A stretch of 62,188 nucleotides of DNA, from assembly GCF_003574355.1 (NCBI RefSeq), contig NZ_QWLB01000021.1, positions 1-62,188 on the forward strand, given 5' to 3'. Position numbers and translations under genes: made by a program. The notes under the pieces were generated by a model. The model saw only the letters and a program-made list of their open reading frames with translations. It had not been told where the DNA came from and made no database searches. Shown here in pieces: positions 47,441-56,813 of the stretch. The stretch comes from Meiothermus granaticius NBRC 107808 (GTDB lineage: Bacteria; Deinococcota; Deinococci; Deinococcales; Thermaceae). The number at the start of each line of letters is the position of its first letter. Positions within the stretch are counted from its first letter, which is position 1.

Positions 47441-48673
47441 TTAATCCGGCCAAAGCCCCAGCCCCTCCCGCTCAACATGGTATCCGGCGGCCTCGAGCCC
47501 CTCCACCACACTGCGTCCGTGAGCCTCGTCGCGCACCTCGAGCACCAGCTCCACCCCCACCTTGCCCAATGGCGCCAGCCACAGGGCACGGCGGTGAAAG
47601 ATGTCGATGATGTTGGCCCCCGCCTCGGCCACCTGGGTGACCACCCGGGCCAGCGCCCCAGGGCGGTCTACAACCGAGAGTTTGAGCAGGATATACCGCC
47701 CCTGCCGCACCATGACCTGCTCAATGACCCGGGAGAGCAAGTTCCCATCGATGTTTCCCCCACACAGCACCGTAGCCAGGGTCTGCCCCGGCTGCACCCC
47801 CACCTTGCCGCAGAGGATGGCGGCCATCCCCGCAGCCCCCGCACCCTCCACCACCAGCTTGAGGTTTTGTACGCAGTGCACGATGCCCCGGGCGATCTCA
47901 TCATCCGAAACCTCAACCACTCGGTCCACATAGGCCTCGATGATCGGCAGGGTCAGCTCGCCAGGTCGCTTCACCGCGATCCCATCGGCAATGGTTTGGG
48001 CAGCCGATACGCTCACCGGGTGCCCGGCCTGTAAGGAAGGGTTGACCGCAGCGCAGCCCTCCGCCTGCACCCCCACGATGTGGGTCTGGGGGCGCAGGGC
48101 TTTGATCGCGGTGGCGATCCCCCCGATAAGCCCACCCCCTCCAATTGGCACCACCAGCACCTCCAGGTCGGGAAGGGCTTGTAACAGCTCGAGCCCGATG
48201 GTGCCCTGCCCGGCGATCACTTTTTCATCGTTGAAGGCGTGAACGTAGGTCAGGCCCCGCTCTTCGGCCAGCTGATAGGCATGCGCCACCGCATCGTCAA
48301 AGCTCGAGCCGTGCAGAATCACCTCGGCACCGAAGCGTCGCGTGGCTACGACTTTGGTCAGGGGGGCAAACTCCGGCATCACAATTACGCTCCGAATGCC
48401 GTGCAGCCTGGCTGCCAGGGCCACCCCCTGGGCATGGTTCCCGGCTGAAGGAGCGATCACCCCCCGGGCTTTCTCCTCCCCGGTGAGGGAAGCGATTTTG
48501 GTGTAGGCCCCACGGATCTTGAAGCTTCCGCTTTTCTGCAGGGCTTCGGCCTTGACATAGACCTTGGCCCCAAGCTCCGCCGAGAGCAGCTCATCGGGCA
48601 AGGTGGGCGTAGGGGCAATGATGCCGTGCAGGAGGGTCTGGGCGGCACGAATATCCTCGAGGGTAACCGGCAT
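47441..48673 (-). CDS. ilvA: Threonine ammonia-lyase (threonine dehydratase)
   Basis: 410-aa PLP enzyme (fold type II) deaminating threonine to 2-oxobutanoate, feeding isoleucine synthesis or catabolism. The Schiff-base Lys52 lies in KSGSFKIRGA, the phosphate cup in VPIGGGGLIGG, and one C-terminal ACT domain at about 330-405 (LLKLSVVDRPGALARVVTQV). A single short ACT domain is typical of the compact TdcB/IlvA2-like type rather than the 514-aa biosynthetic IlvA, so allosteric control by isoleucine is uncertain. Confidence 0.9.
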   Translation of the reverse strand: MPVTLEDIRAAQTLLHGIIAPTPTLPDELLSAELGAKVYVKAEALQKSGSFKIRGAYTKIASLTGEEKARGVIAPSAGNHAQGVALAARLHGIRSVIVMPEFAPLTKVVATRRFGAEVILHGSSFDDAVAHAYQLAEERGLTYVHAFNDEKVIAGQGTIGLELLQALPDLEVLVVPIGGGGLIGGIATAIKALRPQTHIVGVQAEGCAAVNPSLQAGHPVSVSAAQTIADGIAVKRPGELTLPIIEAYVDRVVEVSDDEIARGIVHCVQNLKLVVEGAGAAGMAAILCGKVGVQPGQTLATVLCGGNIDGNLLSRVIEQVMVRQGRYILLKLSVVDRPGALARVVTQVAEAGANIIDIFHRRALWLAPLGKVGVELVLEVRDEAHGRSVVEGLEAAGYHVEREGLGLWPD

Positions 48674-48723
48674 AACCCTATCGTTCCCCGTTTGGCACGG
48701 ATCGTCAACGGTGCCCTCGGCCC

Positions 48724-49401
48724 TCAGGCCTCAGCGTCGTTGACCGGGGCCGGCGGAATCTGGGCCAGATGGCTCACATCCGGCGAGCTCCAGAACAAGC
48801 GCCCCTCGACCAGCTGCATCCGCACAATCGCGGCGTTGGGGATCCACAAGGCCTCATGGAACAGGGCATAGCGCCGCATGGCCGCCCCGTCAATCCGCTC
48901 GGGCTGGGCCAGGAGCCACCACAGCAGGGCCCGCATGAACAGCCCATGCCCAAAGAGAAGGGTAAACCCCTCCAGCCGCCGCATGCGCCCGACCGTCTCC
49001 TCCACTCGAGCCATCAAGTTCCGAAAGGTCTCCGCCCCTTCGCCGTCAAGGTAATCGGGATCTAGGCGGCTCCAGTACTCCTCGAGCAGCGGAAGCCGCT
49101 CCAGACCGCTGGTGTGGTTGCGGTTGGCAAACGATAGCTCGGTGAACTCCTGAATGGGCCACTCCTCTTTTCGCACCCCAGGGAAGCGCTGCAGAAGGGG
49201 CTGAGCGCTCTGCTGAGTACGGATAAAGGGCGAGGTGACCACCAGGTCTGGAGCCCGATCAACGGCCTGGAGTAGCGCCCGGGCTTGCTGCCAGCCCCGT
49301 TCGGTCAGCACCGGGGCCGCGGCGCTGGCGGTTCGGGCTCCAGCGTTGGAGTCACTCTCGCCGTGGCGAATCCACCAAATTTGCACGGGATCGGCAGGCA
49401 T
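48724..49401 (-). CDS. Histidine phosphatase family protein
   Basis: 225 aa. Phospho-His motif IRHGES (His13) and a second His in FGHGLFMRALLW; a branch-1 histidine phosphatase fold (phosphoglycerate-mutase superfamily). It is longer than typical GpmB-like enzymes and the substrate is unknown. Divergent from glpD. Confidence 0.82.
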   Translation of the reverse strand: MPADPVQIWWIRHGESDSNAGARTASAAAPVLTERGWQQARALLQAVDRAPDLVVTSPFIRTQQSAQPLLQRFPGVRKEEWPIQEFTELSFANRNHTSGLERLPLLEEYWSRLDPDYLDGEGAETFRNLMARVEETVGRMRRLEGFTLLFGHGLFMRALLWWLLAQPERIDGAAMRRYALFHEALWIPNAAIVRMQLVEGRLFWSSPDVSHLAQIPPAPVNDAEA

Positions 49402-49415
49402 CGAAAACCAGTTTA
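49402..49415 (-). promoter_or_regulatory. Candidate promoter of the histidine phosphatase gene
   Basis: Minus-strand TAAACT at 49410-49415, eight bases before ATG 49401. Confidence 0.35.
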
Positions 49416-49489
49416 CCGCCTGGGCTTCATCGGCTCATCGCTATGGCTATCCGGTGATGGGGCATCAGCGATAAGCTATGGGCGACACC

Positions 49490-51088
49490 ATGAATCGCAA
49501 CCACCTGCTCGAGCAACTCTCCACCCAAACCTTCGACCTGCTGGTGATCGGCGGAGGCGCCAGCGGCACCGGAGTGGCCTTGGAAGCCGCCTCCAGAGGG
49601 CTCAAGGTGGCCCTTTTGGAGCGCTACGACTTCGCCGAGGGCACCTCTAGCCGCAGCACCAAGCTGATCCACGGCGGGGTGCGCTACTTAGAGATCGCGG
49701 TCAAGACCTTTGACCGGGTCCAGCTCAACCTGGTGCGGGACGCCCTGCATGAACGCAGCATCATGCTGCGGAACGCTCCGCACCTCTCGAGGCCCCTCTG
49801 GCTCCTCACCCCGCTCTACAAGCCCTGGGAGGTGCCCTACTACTACACTGGGCTCAAAATCTACGAGCTGCTCTCCGGGCCTCAGCACCTGGGGCGCTCC
49901 CACTACCTCTCACCTCAAGAAACCCTAAAGCGTTTCCCGGAGGTACAGCAGGCAGGACTCAAAGGCGCGGTGGCCTATCAAGACGGGCAGTTCGACGATG
50001 CCCGCTTCAACCTCGAGCTAGCCCTTACCGCAATCCAGCAGGGTGCGGTCGCCCTCAACAACACCGAGGTCACCGGATTGCTCAAGCGGGAAGGGCGGCT
50101 GGTGGGGGCTGCGGTCAAGGATCGTTTGGGGGGAAGGGAGCTCGAGGTCACCGCCAAGGTGGTGGTCAACGCCACCGGCCCCTTCTGCGACACCATCCGT
50201 CACCTGGATGACCCTCAAGCCCCACCGATCCTCAAGGCCAGTTCAGGGGTACACATCGTTTTGGACAAGCAATACAGCCCCCCCGACACCGGGCTTCTGA
50301 TCCCCCATACCGAGGACGGGCGGGTGGTCTTTGTGCTGCCTTGGCAGGGGGGCACCCTGGTCGGGACCACCGACAACCCCGCTCCCGTCAGCGATCACCC
50401 CAAGGTCAGCGAGGAGGAAATACGCTACATCCTGCGGCAGGTACAGCCCTACCTGGGGGAAATTCCCCGTCCGGCGGTGCGCTCGAGCTGGTCGGGCCTA
50501 CGCCCGCTGGTGAGCCGCCCCGATGCCGACACGGCCAAGCTGGCCAGGGACCACCTGGTCCAAGAAAGCCCCTCTGGCCTTCTCACCCTAACCGGGGGCA
50601 AGTGGACCACCTACCGCAAGATGGCCTTGGACTTGGTGAACTATGCCGTTCGGCGCTTTGGGCTACCGGCCGGGGAGTCCCGTACGGCCAGCCTCCCGCT
50701 GCTGGGGGGGCAGGGCTTCGACCCTGGGGGGGCGGAACGGCTCAAGGCCCAGGGGTTTCCCGGCGATGTGGCCGAACACCTGCACCACGCATTCGGCTCC
50801 CGTGCCGCCGAGGTGGCCAGAATCGCTGCTGAAGGACATGCGGAGCGTTTGGCCCCCAACTGGCCTTACCTCGAGGCTGAGGTGCTTTACTCCACCCGTT
50901 TTGAGCTGGCCCACACTCCCCTGGATATCCTGGCCCGGCGCACCCGCCTGGCTTTCTTAGACACCCAAGCCGCGCTGGCCGCGATCCCCCGGGTTTCCGC
51001 CTTGATGGGCCAGGAACTCGGCTGGAGCCCCCAGGAAATCGCCAATCAGGCTGAGGCCGCCCAGGCTCAGCTCCTCCAAGCGATCTGA
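49490..51088 (+). CDS. glpD: Glycerol-3-phosphate dehydrogenase (FAD-dependent)
   Basis: 532 aa (536 from the in-frame ATG 49478). N-terminal FAD motif [10 protein letters not shown], then [25 protein letters not shown] and [11 protein letters not shown], all typical of aerobic GlpD. It oxidises glycerol-3-phosphate to dihydroxyacetone phosphate and passes electrons to quinone at the membrane. Its stop overlaps the start of the broken cutC gene. Confidence 0.93.
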   Translation: MNRNHLLEQLSTQTFDLLVIGGGASGTGVALEAASRGLKVALLERYDFAEGTSSRSTKLIHGGVRYLEIAVKTFDRVQLNLVRDALHERSIMLRNAPHLSRPLWLLTPLYKPWEVPYYYTGLKIYELLSGPQHLGRSHYLSPQETLKRFPEVQQAGLKGAVAYQDGQFDDARFNLELALTAIQQGAVALNNTEVTGLLKREGRLVGAAVKDRLGGRELEVTAKVVVNATGPFCDTIRHLDDPQAPPILKASSGVHIVLDKQYSPPDTGLLIPHTEDGRVVFVLPWQGGTLVGTTDNPAPVSDHPKVSEEEIRYILRQVQPYLGEIPRPAVRSSWSGLRPLVSRPDADTAKLARDHLVQESPSGLLTLTGGKWTTYRKMALDLVNYAVRRFGLPAGESRTASLPLLGGQGFDPGGAERLKAQGFPGDVAEHLHHAFGSRAAEVARIAAEGHAERLAPNWPYLEAEVLYSTRFELAHTPLDILARRTRLAFLDTQAALAAIPRVSALMGQELGWSPQEIANQAEAAQAQLLQAI

Positions 51089-51908
51089 TGTCGGTGCGGC
51101 TCGAGGTTTGTGTGGACTCTCTGGAGTCGGCTGTGGCTGCCCAAGAGGGCGGGGCGGATCGGATTGAGCTGTGCAGTGCGTTATCCGAAGGAGGCCTGAC
51201 CCCGAGCCTGGGCCTGATAGAAGCTGTACGGGCCGCGCTCTCCCTTCCAATCCACCTGATGATCCGCCCTCGAGCCGGGGGGTTTGGCTACTCAGCCGCT
51301 GAAATTGCCCTTAGAGCGCTCTTCACAAAAATCGAGCCATCCGGGACAAAGGATTCTTAGTTCTGGACAGAACAGTGGCCGCCGGGAGGGGCGGCCACGT
51401 CTGTGAAGGGCGTGATATGCAGCGAGATATTCAACTTGCCAAGGCCACCGGCTGTGATGGGGTGGTCTTGGGGGCGCTGCACCCGGATGGAAGGGTGGAC
51501 GAGGCCCGAACCAGGCAGCTTCTGGAGGTGGCTCATCCCTTGAGCGTGACCTTTCACCGAGCCTTCGACCTGACCCCCGACCCCCTCGAGGCCCTGCAGG
51601 TCCTAATCAGGCTGGGCCTGGACCGAGTGCTGACCTCAGGCCAGGCCACCACCGCGCTCGAGGGGCTGGGTTGCATCACCAAGCTGGTCCAGGCTGCACG
51701 GGGGCGTATTTCCATCATGCCCGGAGGTGGGGTGGAACAGGGGCTCGAGGCAATCCTACAGGGAAGCGGGGCCAAAGAAGTACACCTTTCCGCCCGCAAA
51801 AGGCTGCCGGGCTCTGGCCGTTCAGTCCTGGAGGGGCACTTCGGCCCCCATTCCGTTGCAGACCGAGAGCGCATCGCCCAAATCAAAGCCGCTCTGGCCC
51901 GGCTATAG
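51088..51908 (+). pseudogene. cutC: cutC copper homeostasis gene split by a short insertion
   Basis: The N-terminal piece (51088-51360) matches CutC through about Glu72 ([33 protein letters not shown]) then runs into foreign codons and a stop at 51358. The rest of CutC resumes from ATG 51417 (QRDIQLAKATGCDGVVLG, TFHRAFDLTPDP, RVLTSGQ) to 51908. An intact protein would be about 238 aa. About 104 bases that fit no CutC sequence lie between the halves, which is not a multiple of three. The two halves are otherwise well conserved, so the break is recent or the pieces are made separately. CutC is thought to bind Cu(I). Confidence 0.8.
51316..51413. mobile_element. Short palindromic insertion inside cutC
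   Basis: Ends GCGCTCTTCACA (51316-51327) and TGTGAAGGGCGT (51402-51413) are inverted repeats matching at 10 of 12 bases. Inside lies a perfect 9-bp hairpin (51375-51383 with 51390-51398). About 98 bp, non-coding, no clear target duplication. MITE-like. Confidence 0.45.
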
Positions 51909-51976
51909 CCCCGTAGCCCACCTCCCCTGCATAGCCTTGACGCATGCCGTATATCCCGGTATTCTATAGTTATAAG

Positions 51977-52001
51977 CCTCGGAACTTTCCGAGGGGTTTT
52001 T
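51977..52001 (+). terminator. Terminator after cutC
   Basis: Seven-base-pair stem CCTCGGA/TCCGAGG (51977-51983, 51988-51994), loop ACTT, then GGTTTTTG. Confidence 0.7.
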
Positions 52002-52036
52002 GTTTAAGCAGCCCCGAAGGTCGTCCGGCCAGCCTA

Positions 52037-52049
52037 TATAATCTTCGCT
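52037..52049 (+). promoter_or_regulatory. Leaderless promoter of gatB-purM
   Basis: Perfect TATAAT at 52037-52042, seven bases before ATG 52050. Confidence 0.5.
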
Positions 52050-53477
52050 ATGTCGGAGTACGAAGCCGTCATTGGCTTGGAAGTCCATCTCCACCTAAAA
52101 ACTCAGACCAAAATGTTCTGCGGCTGTGCGGCGGAATACTTTGGAGACCGCCCAAACACCCACAACTGCCCCATCTGCCTGGGGCTGCCCGGGGTTCTGC
52201 CCAGCATCAATCAAAAAGCCGTGGAGTACGCCATTTTGATGGGATTGGCCCTGGGCTGCCAGATTGCCCCCTGGACCCAGTTTCACCGTAAGAACTACTA
52301 CTACCCGGATATGCCCAAAAATTATCAGATCTCCCAATACGACCTACCCATCGCCGCTCAGGGGAGCCTCGAGGTCGAGGGGAGTCGGGTAGGGATCAAG
52401 CGGATTCACCTCGAGGAGGACGCAGGGAAATCGGTGCATCCCGCCGGGGCCGAGTACAGCCTGATCGACCTTAACCGCGCGGGCTCGCCGCTCATCGAGA
52501 TGGTTACCGAGCCGGACATTCACAGCCCCGAGCAGGCCCGGGCGTTCTTGGCCCATGTGCGCTCGATCACCCAAACCCTGGGGGTCTCCGATGCCAACCC
52601 CGAGGAAGGCAAGATGCGGGCGGATGTAAACGTTTCGCTGCACCGGCCTGGGGAGCCTTTAGGGGTGAAGGTCGAGATCAAGAACCTGAACTCCTTCCGC
52701 AGCGTGGCCAGGGCCCTGGAATACGAGATCAAGCGCCAAACCGAGCTGCTTAGGAGCGGGCGGGCTGTTCAGCAGGCCACCTTGGGCTGGGACGAGGGAG
52801 GGGGAAAAACCTACCTCATGCGCCTCAAGGAGGGCGAATCCGATTACCGCTACCTGCCCGAGCCAGACCTACCCCCCCTGAAGGTGGACGAGGCCTGGAT
52901 CGCCCGCCTGAGGGCGGGAATGCCCGAGCTTCCCGCCGATAAATACACCCGCTATGTAGCCAGGGGGATACGCGCTTATGATGCGGAAATCCTGGCCTAT
53001 ACCCCGGCCTTGGCTCGAGTCTTCGACCGGGCCCTAGAGGGGTATCCAGGAAACCCACAAACCCTGGCCAACCTGCTCAACGCTGAGGTCAGCGGGTATC
53101 TCAACGAGCGCGGGCTCGAGCTGAGCCAGACCCGGCTTACCTCCGAGTCCCTGGCCAAGCTGGCCCTGATGTTTGAGCGGCGCAGCATCACCAACCGGGT
53201 GGTAAGCCAGCTCCTGCCCGAGCTCATGGAGGGGGCCGACCCCGAGGTTTTGGTGGCCGAGCGTGGACTGGCCGTGGTATCGGATGAAGGCTCGCTCCAA
53301 CCGGTGGTGGAGCGGGTAGTGGCGGCCAATCCCAAGGTGGTTGAGCAGATCAAAAGCGGTAAAACCCAGGCCGCCAATGCCTTGCTGGGTCAGGTCATGC
53401 GCGAGACCAAAGGCACCGCCAAGCCCGAGGTGGTCAAGAAAATACTCGCCGAACTGATGGGGGTGGAGCTGGCATGA
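52050..53477 (+). CDS. gatB: Aspartyl/glutamyl-tRNA amidotransferase subunit B
   Basis: 475 aa. Kinase-like domain beginning YEAVIGLEVHLHLKTQTKMFCGC (two of the structural Cys; CPIC follows), EEDAGKSVHP, then the helical and YqeY-like tail ending VKKILAELMGVE. Works with GatA and GatC, which are not in the window, to turn misacylated Glu-tRNA(Gln) or Asp-tRNA(Asn) into Gln- or Asn-tRNA. ATGA overlap with purM. Confidence 0.95.
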   Translation: MSEYEAVIGLEVHLHLKTQTKMFCGCAAEYFGDRPNTHNCPICLGLPGVLPSINQKAVEYAILMGLALGCQIAPWTQFHRKNYYYPDMPKNYQISQYDLPIAAQGSLEVEGSRVGIKRIHLEEDAGKSVHPAGAEYSLIDLNRAGSPLIEMVTEPDIHSPEQARAFLAHVRSITQTLGVSDANPEEGKMRADVNVSLHRPGEPLGVKVEIKNLNSFRSVARALEYEIKRQTELLRSGRAVQQATLGWDEGGGKTYLMRLKEGESDYRYLPEPDLPPLKVDEAWIARLRAGMPELPADKYTRYVARGIRAYDAEILAYTPALARVFDRALEGYPGNPQTLANLLNAEVSGYLNERGLELSQTRLTSESLAKLALMFERRSITNRVVSQLLPELMEGADPEVLVAERGLAVVSDEGSLQPVVERVVAANPKVVEQIKSGKTQAANALLGQVMRETKGTAKPEVVKKILAELMGVELA

Positions 53478-54490
53478 ACTACGAAGAGGCTGGCGTGGAC
53501 ATCCGCCGAAAGGCCAAGGTTCTCCAAGCGGCCACCGCAGCCATCAAGGCCACCTATACCCCTGAGGTGTTGCGCGGCATTGGCGCCTTCGGCGGGATGA
53601 TGGAGGCCTCCCGGCTCAAAGATCTGGCTCAGCCTGTCCTGGTCGTCTCTACCGATGGGGTGGGGACCAAAACCCTGCTCGCAGCCCAAACCGGGCGCTG
53701 GGGCGGCCTGGGCTACGATATCGTGAACCACTGCGTCAACGACCTATTGGTACAGGGTGCCAAGCCGCTGTTTTTCCTGGATTACATCGCCAGCGCGCGG
53801 CTCGAGCCCGAGGTGCTGGGTATGGTTCTGACCTCGCTGGCCCAGGCCTGTCAGACCGTAGGAATTCCCCTGCTGGGTGGGGAGACCGCCGAGATGCCCG
53901 GGATCTACCGGGAAGGAGGGCTGGATTTGGTGGGCACCATCGTGGGGGTGGTGGACAAAGCCCACCTCGTGGACGGAGCGAAGGTGCAGCCTGGGGATGT
54001 GTTGCTGGGGTTACCCGCTTCGGGACTGCACACCAATGGCTACTCGCTGGCCCGCAAGGTTTTTGAGGGGTGGGATCTGGAGGAGCCCCGCCCTGAACTG
54101 GAAGGGTATAGTCTGGCCAATGTCCTGCTCGAGCCCCACCGCTGCTACCTCGAGCCGGTCTCCCGGCTTCTAGAAGCCCACATTCCCATCAAAGCAATGG
54201 CCCACATCACCGGGGGAGGGGTTTACGAGAACCTCCCTCGAGCGCTGCCGGAAGGGTTGGGGGCAGAGCTCCAGAGCGGGAGCTGGCCCGTGCCTCCGAT
54301 CTTTCGGCTCATTCAAGACCGTGGAAACATCGCCCCCAACGAAATGTACCGGGTGTTTAATATGGGTTTGGGGTACATTTTGGTCTTGGACGAAACCGAG
54401 GCCCAAAAGGTGGTTTCGCTACTACCTGAAGCCCAGCGGGTAGGCTATATCATGGATCAGCCTGAGATCCGGGTCAGCGGACTCTCATAG
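53474..54490 (+). CDS. purM: Phosphoribosylformylglycinamidine cyclo-ligase
   Basis: 338-aa ATP-dependent AIR synthetase, fifth step of de novo purine synthesis. Motifs: MNYEEAGVDIRRK at the start, VSTDGVGTKTLLA, CVNDLLVQGAKPLFFLDY, GGETAEMPGIY and HITGGGVYENLPRAL. Starts by overlapping the gatB stop. purN lies nearby on the opposite strand. Confidence 0.96.
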   Translation: MNYEEAGVDIRRKAKVLQAATAAIKATYTPEVLRGIGAFGGMMEASRLKDLAQPVLVVSTDGVGTKTLLAAQTGRWGGLGYDIVNHCVNDLLVQGAKPLFFLDYIASARLEPEVLGMVLTSLAQACQTVGIPLLGGETAEMPGIYREGGLDLVGTIVGVVDKAHLVDGAKVQPGDVLLGLPASGLHTNGYSLARKVFEGWDLEEPRPELEGYSLANVLLEPHRCYLEPVSRLLEAHIPIKAMAHITGGGVYENLPRALPEGLGAELQSGSWPVPPIFRLIQDRGNIAPNEMYRVFNMGLGYILVLDETEAQKVVSLLPEAQRVGYIMDQPEIRVSGLS

Positions 54491-54501
54491 CAAACCCCCG
54501 C

Positions 54502-55134
54502 ATGAAAGAACTCTGGTTCATCCGACACGGTGAAACCCCCTGGAACACCGAGGGGCGCTTTCAGGGGCATCACGACGTCAACCTCTCCCCTGAGGGCTTA
54601 CACCAGGCCTATCGGGTGGCCGAGCGGCTAGCCGCCAGCGGCAACTTCTTTGACGGGCTCTACAGCTCCGATCTCCAGCGGGCGGCCCTTACCGCCAAGC
54701 CCATCGCCGAGGCCCTCGAGCTGCAACCGGTTTATGATCCACGCATCCGCGAGATCTATGCCGGAAAACTGCAGGGCCTGTTGCAGCAGGAAATTGAAGC
54801 CCAGTTCCCCGAGTTCCAAGCCGCGATCAAAGCCGATCCCTGGCACACCCGGCGGCCTGACGGGGAGAGCATGGCCGACCTATCCCGGCGGGTGCAGGCC
54901 TTTTTGGATGACCTTCCTGAAGGCCGGATGATCATCGTCACCCACGGCGGGGTGATTCGGGCAGCGCTCAAGCTGATCCTGGGACTGAACGACTCCGTGT
55001 GGCGCCGCTTTCGCATCGGCAATGCCTCCATTACCCGACTGCTCTACCCCGAGGGGGTAGCCCTCTCGGTGGGGGATGTGGGGCATTTGGAAGCCTGGGC
55101 CGACTGGCTCAGCGATGAAGTGACCATGGCGTAA
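54502..55134 (+). CDS. Histidine phosphatase family protein (GpmB/CobC-like)
   Basis: 210 aa. Phospho-His motif FIRHGETPWNTEGRFQGH (His9), SDLQRAALTAKPIAEAL and the second His in VTHGGVIRA: a full set for a phosphoglycerate-mutase-type phosphatase. The length fits GpmB or alpha-ribazole phosphatase (CobC); no cobalamin genes are near. It follows purM by 11 bases. Confidence 0.88.
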   Translation: MKELWFIRHGETPWNTEGRFQGHHDVNLSPEGLHQAYRVAERLAASGNFFDGLYSSDLQRAALTAKPIAEALELQPVYDPRIREIYAGKLQGLLQQEIEAQFPEFQAAIKADPWHTRRPDGESMADLSRRVQAFLDDLPEGRMIIVTHGGVIRAALKLILGLNDSVWRRFRIGNASITRLLYPEGVALSVGDVGHLEAWADWLSDEVTMA

Positions 55135-55147
55135 AGCTTCTGGACTT

Positions 55148-55771
55148 CTATCTGAAATCTCCCGCCAAAAGCATCCGCACCGCCTCAGGGTAGGCTTGGT
55201 GTTCTTGCTCGAGAATCCGGGCGGCCAGGGTTTCCTCGGTGTCGCCTGGCAGCACCGGCACACGTCGCTGCAACACGATGGGGCCGGTGTCCATGCCGGC
55301 ATCCACAAAATGCACCGTACAGCCCGACTCAGACACCCCGGCCTCCAAAGCCTGGCGCTGGGCGTGTAGCCCTGGGAACTGCGGCAAGAGCGAGGGATGA
55401 ATGTTGAGGATGCGCCCCTGCCAGGCCTGCACGAACGCGGGTGACAGCAGGCGCATAAAGCCCGCCAGCAGAATCAGGTCTATGCGGTGGTCGTGCAGGA
55501 GTTGGCCTGCTACCTGCTCAAACTGCTCGCGCCCGGTCTGGTAGGCCACCCCCTGGTCGCGGCTCTTAGGCCAGGGCACGTATTCGGCCTCGACTTCGGC
55601 CTCTACCGCTTTTTGCAGGGCCAGGGCCTCGCGCTGATCGGAGAGGACCAGCACAATGTGCCCGAGCGGGTTGTCGTGGGGAAACGCCTTCAGCAAAGCC
55701 TCCAGGTTGCTCCCCCGCCCCGAAGCCATCACTGCGATTCGGGCCGGACGCGGCAACGGAAAATAGCTCAT
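55148..55771 (-). CDS. purN: Phosphoribosylglycinamide formyltransferase
   Basis: 207 aa. ASGRGSNLEALL at the phosphate loop, LAGFMRLLSPAF, catalytic Asn-His in NIHPSLLPQFPG and Asp in VDAGMDTGP. Transfers formyl from 10-formyl-THF to GAR (third purine step). It overlaps the upstream HAD gene by four bases and ends 13 bases from the convergent phosphatase gene. Confidence 0.95.
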   Translation of the reverse strand: MSYFPLPRPARIAVMASGRGSNLEALLKAFPHDNPLGHIVLVLSDQREALALQKAVEAEVEAEYVPWPKSRDQGVAYQTGREQFEQVAGQLLHDHRIDLILLAGFMRLLSPAFVQAWQGRILNIHPSLLPQFPGLHAQRQALEAGVSESGCTVHFVDAGMDTGPIVLQRRVPVLPGDTEETLAARILEQEHQAYPEAVRMLLAGDFR

Positions 55772-56421
55772 TCAACCACCCTCCAGTTGCGCTCTACAGC
55801 CAGTTGGCGCAGCCGGGCCTCGGGATAGACCACTACCGGCTCTTCGGCCAGCTCGAGCATGGGCAGGTCGGGCAGGCTATCCCCGTAGGCCGCAAAAAGG
55901 GCCTCGCCCCGCAAGAATGCGCGAAGCTGCTCGGCCTTGCGGGCCCCCGAGCGAACCGGCCCCCGCAGTCGCCCGGTAAAGACCCCGCCTTCAATCTCGA
56001 GGGGCGTTCCCAGGGCGACCACCCCCTCCCCCATTCGCCTCGCAAATGCCTCCAGGATGGGCTGGAAGGTGGCTGAACACAGCACCAGCCGCCGCCCCTG
56101 CTGCTGAATCTTCTGAAGTTCGTCGAGCACTTGGAGCCGCCGCCTGGGCCAGAGTTCGTTGGTCACCACCCACTCGCTTACCGCGTGTAGCTCTTCCTGG
56201 CTAAGCCCGGCCAACAGCCCGGCAGCCCCTTCCATGAAGCGATCCTGGAAGGCGCGTTTGTCCCCAAAGCCCAGCCGCGCCATCACCGCCCCCAGCAGAT
56301 GCCGGTAGAAAAACCTCCGGTACTGCCCCGCCCGCCCATGCGCCTGCATCCAGGCAGCCATACCCCGCCAGGTTTCGCCGGTGGTGAGGGTACCTTCCAG
56401 GTCTGCGGCGATGGTGTTCAT
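55768..56421 (-). CDS. HAD-superfamily phosphatase, SerB-like (IB), with DxE motif
   Basis: 217 aa. Motif I is AADLEGTLT: the nucleophile Asp is kept but the usual second Asp (DxD) is Glu. Motif II LCSATFQP, Lys in RSGARKAEQL and motif III YGDSLPDLPML are present; a helical IB cap lies between. Related to phosphoserine phosphatase and HAD-IB proteins, but the D-to-E change makes the substrate unclear. Cotranscribed with purN. Confidence 0.8.
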   Translation of the reverse strand: MNTIAADLEGTLTTGETWRGMAAWMQAHGRAGQYRRFFYRHLLGAVMARLGFGDKRAFQDRFMEGAAGLLAGLSQEELHAVSEWVVTNELWPRRRLQVLDELQKIQQQGRRLVLCSATFQPILEAFARRMGEGVVALGTPLEIEGGVFTGRLRGPVRSGARKAEQLRAFLRGEALFAAYGDSLPDLPMLELAEEPVVVYPEARLRQLAVERNWRVVE

Positions 56422-56443
56422 GGCTTCCTGTTCATAAGGAAGG

Positions 56444-56803
56444 TTACTGTTTCAGCAACCATAGGATGCGGTCTGACGAAAAGATGTAGTGAACCACCAC
56501 TATAGTGCCAAAAATCCAAGCCAATATCACAGCCTGTACGCTGTAGAGCGACCATGTGGCCAGAGCAAACAAACCCAGTTCAAAAATCAGGCGAAGAATT
56601 CCAGGCACCGCAACAGGTGCCGCTCCTGGGTCACCCGGTACACGGAAGGTAGCCCAGAGAACCGCAGCAACCACAGGAATTCCAAAGGCCAGAAGGGGTC
56701 GCAGCCAACCTTCGCTCTTTTGCCAACCCCAAACACCCAAGGCCAGCAAAGCTGCTATCTCGAGCAAAAAACGCAGCGCAAGATTGATAGGATGCGAGCC
56801 CAT
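56444..56803 (-). CDS. YrdB/DUF2568 family small membrane protein
   Basis: 119 aa with four hydrophobic helices, starting NLALRFLLEIAALLALGVWGW and containing LWATFRVPGDPG between helices two and three, the hallmark of the DUF2568 family. Function unknown. Ten bases downstream of the SRPBCC gene. Confidence 0.75.
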   Translation of the reverse strand: MGSHPINLALRFLLEIAALLALGVWGWQKSEGWLRPLLAFGIPVVAAVLWATFRVPGDPGAAPVAVPGILRLIFELGLFALATWSLYSVQAVILAWIFGTIVVVHYIFSSDRILWLLKQ

Positions 56804-56813
56804 AGTATCTTCT

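Noticed and set aside
49472-49489. Leaderless promoter TAAGCT for glpD
   Set aside because: It abuts ATG 49478 directly and is 12 bases from ATG 49490, outside the 6-9 base spacing seen for the other genes.
52002-52049. Riboswitch or T-box upstream of gatB-purM
   Set aside because: The gap holds only the cutC terminator and a TATAAT placed seven bases before ATG, leaving no leader for a riboswitch.
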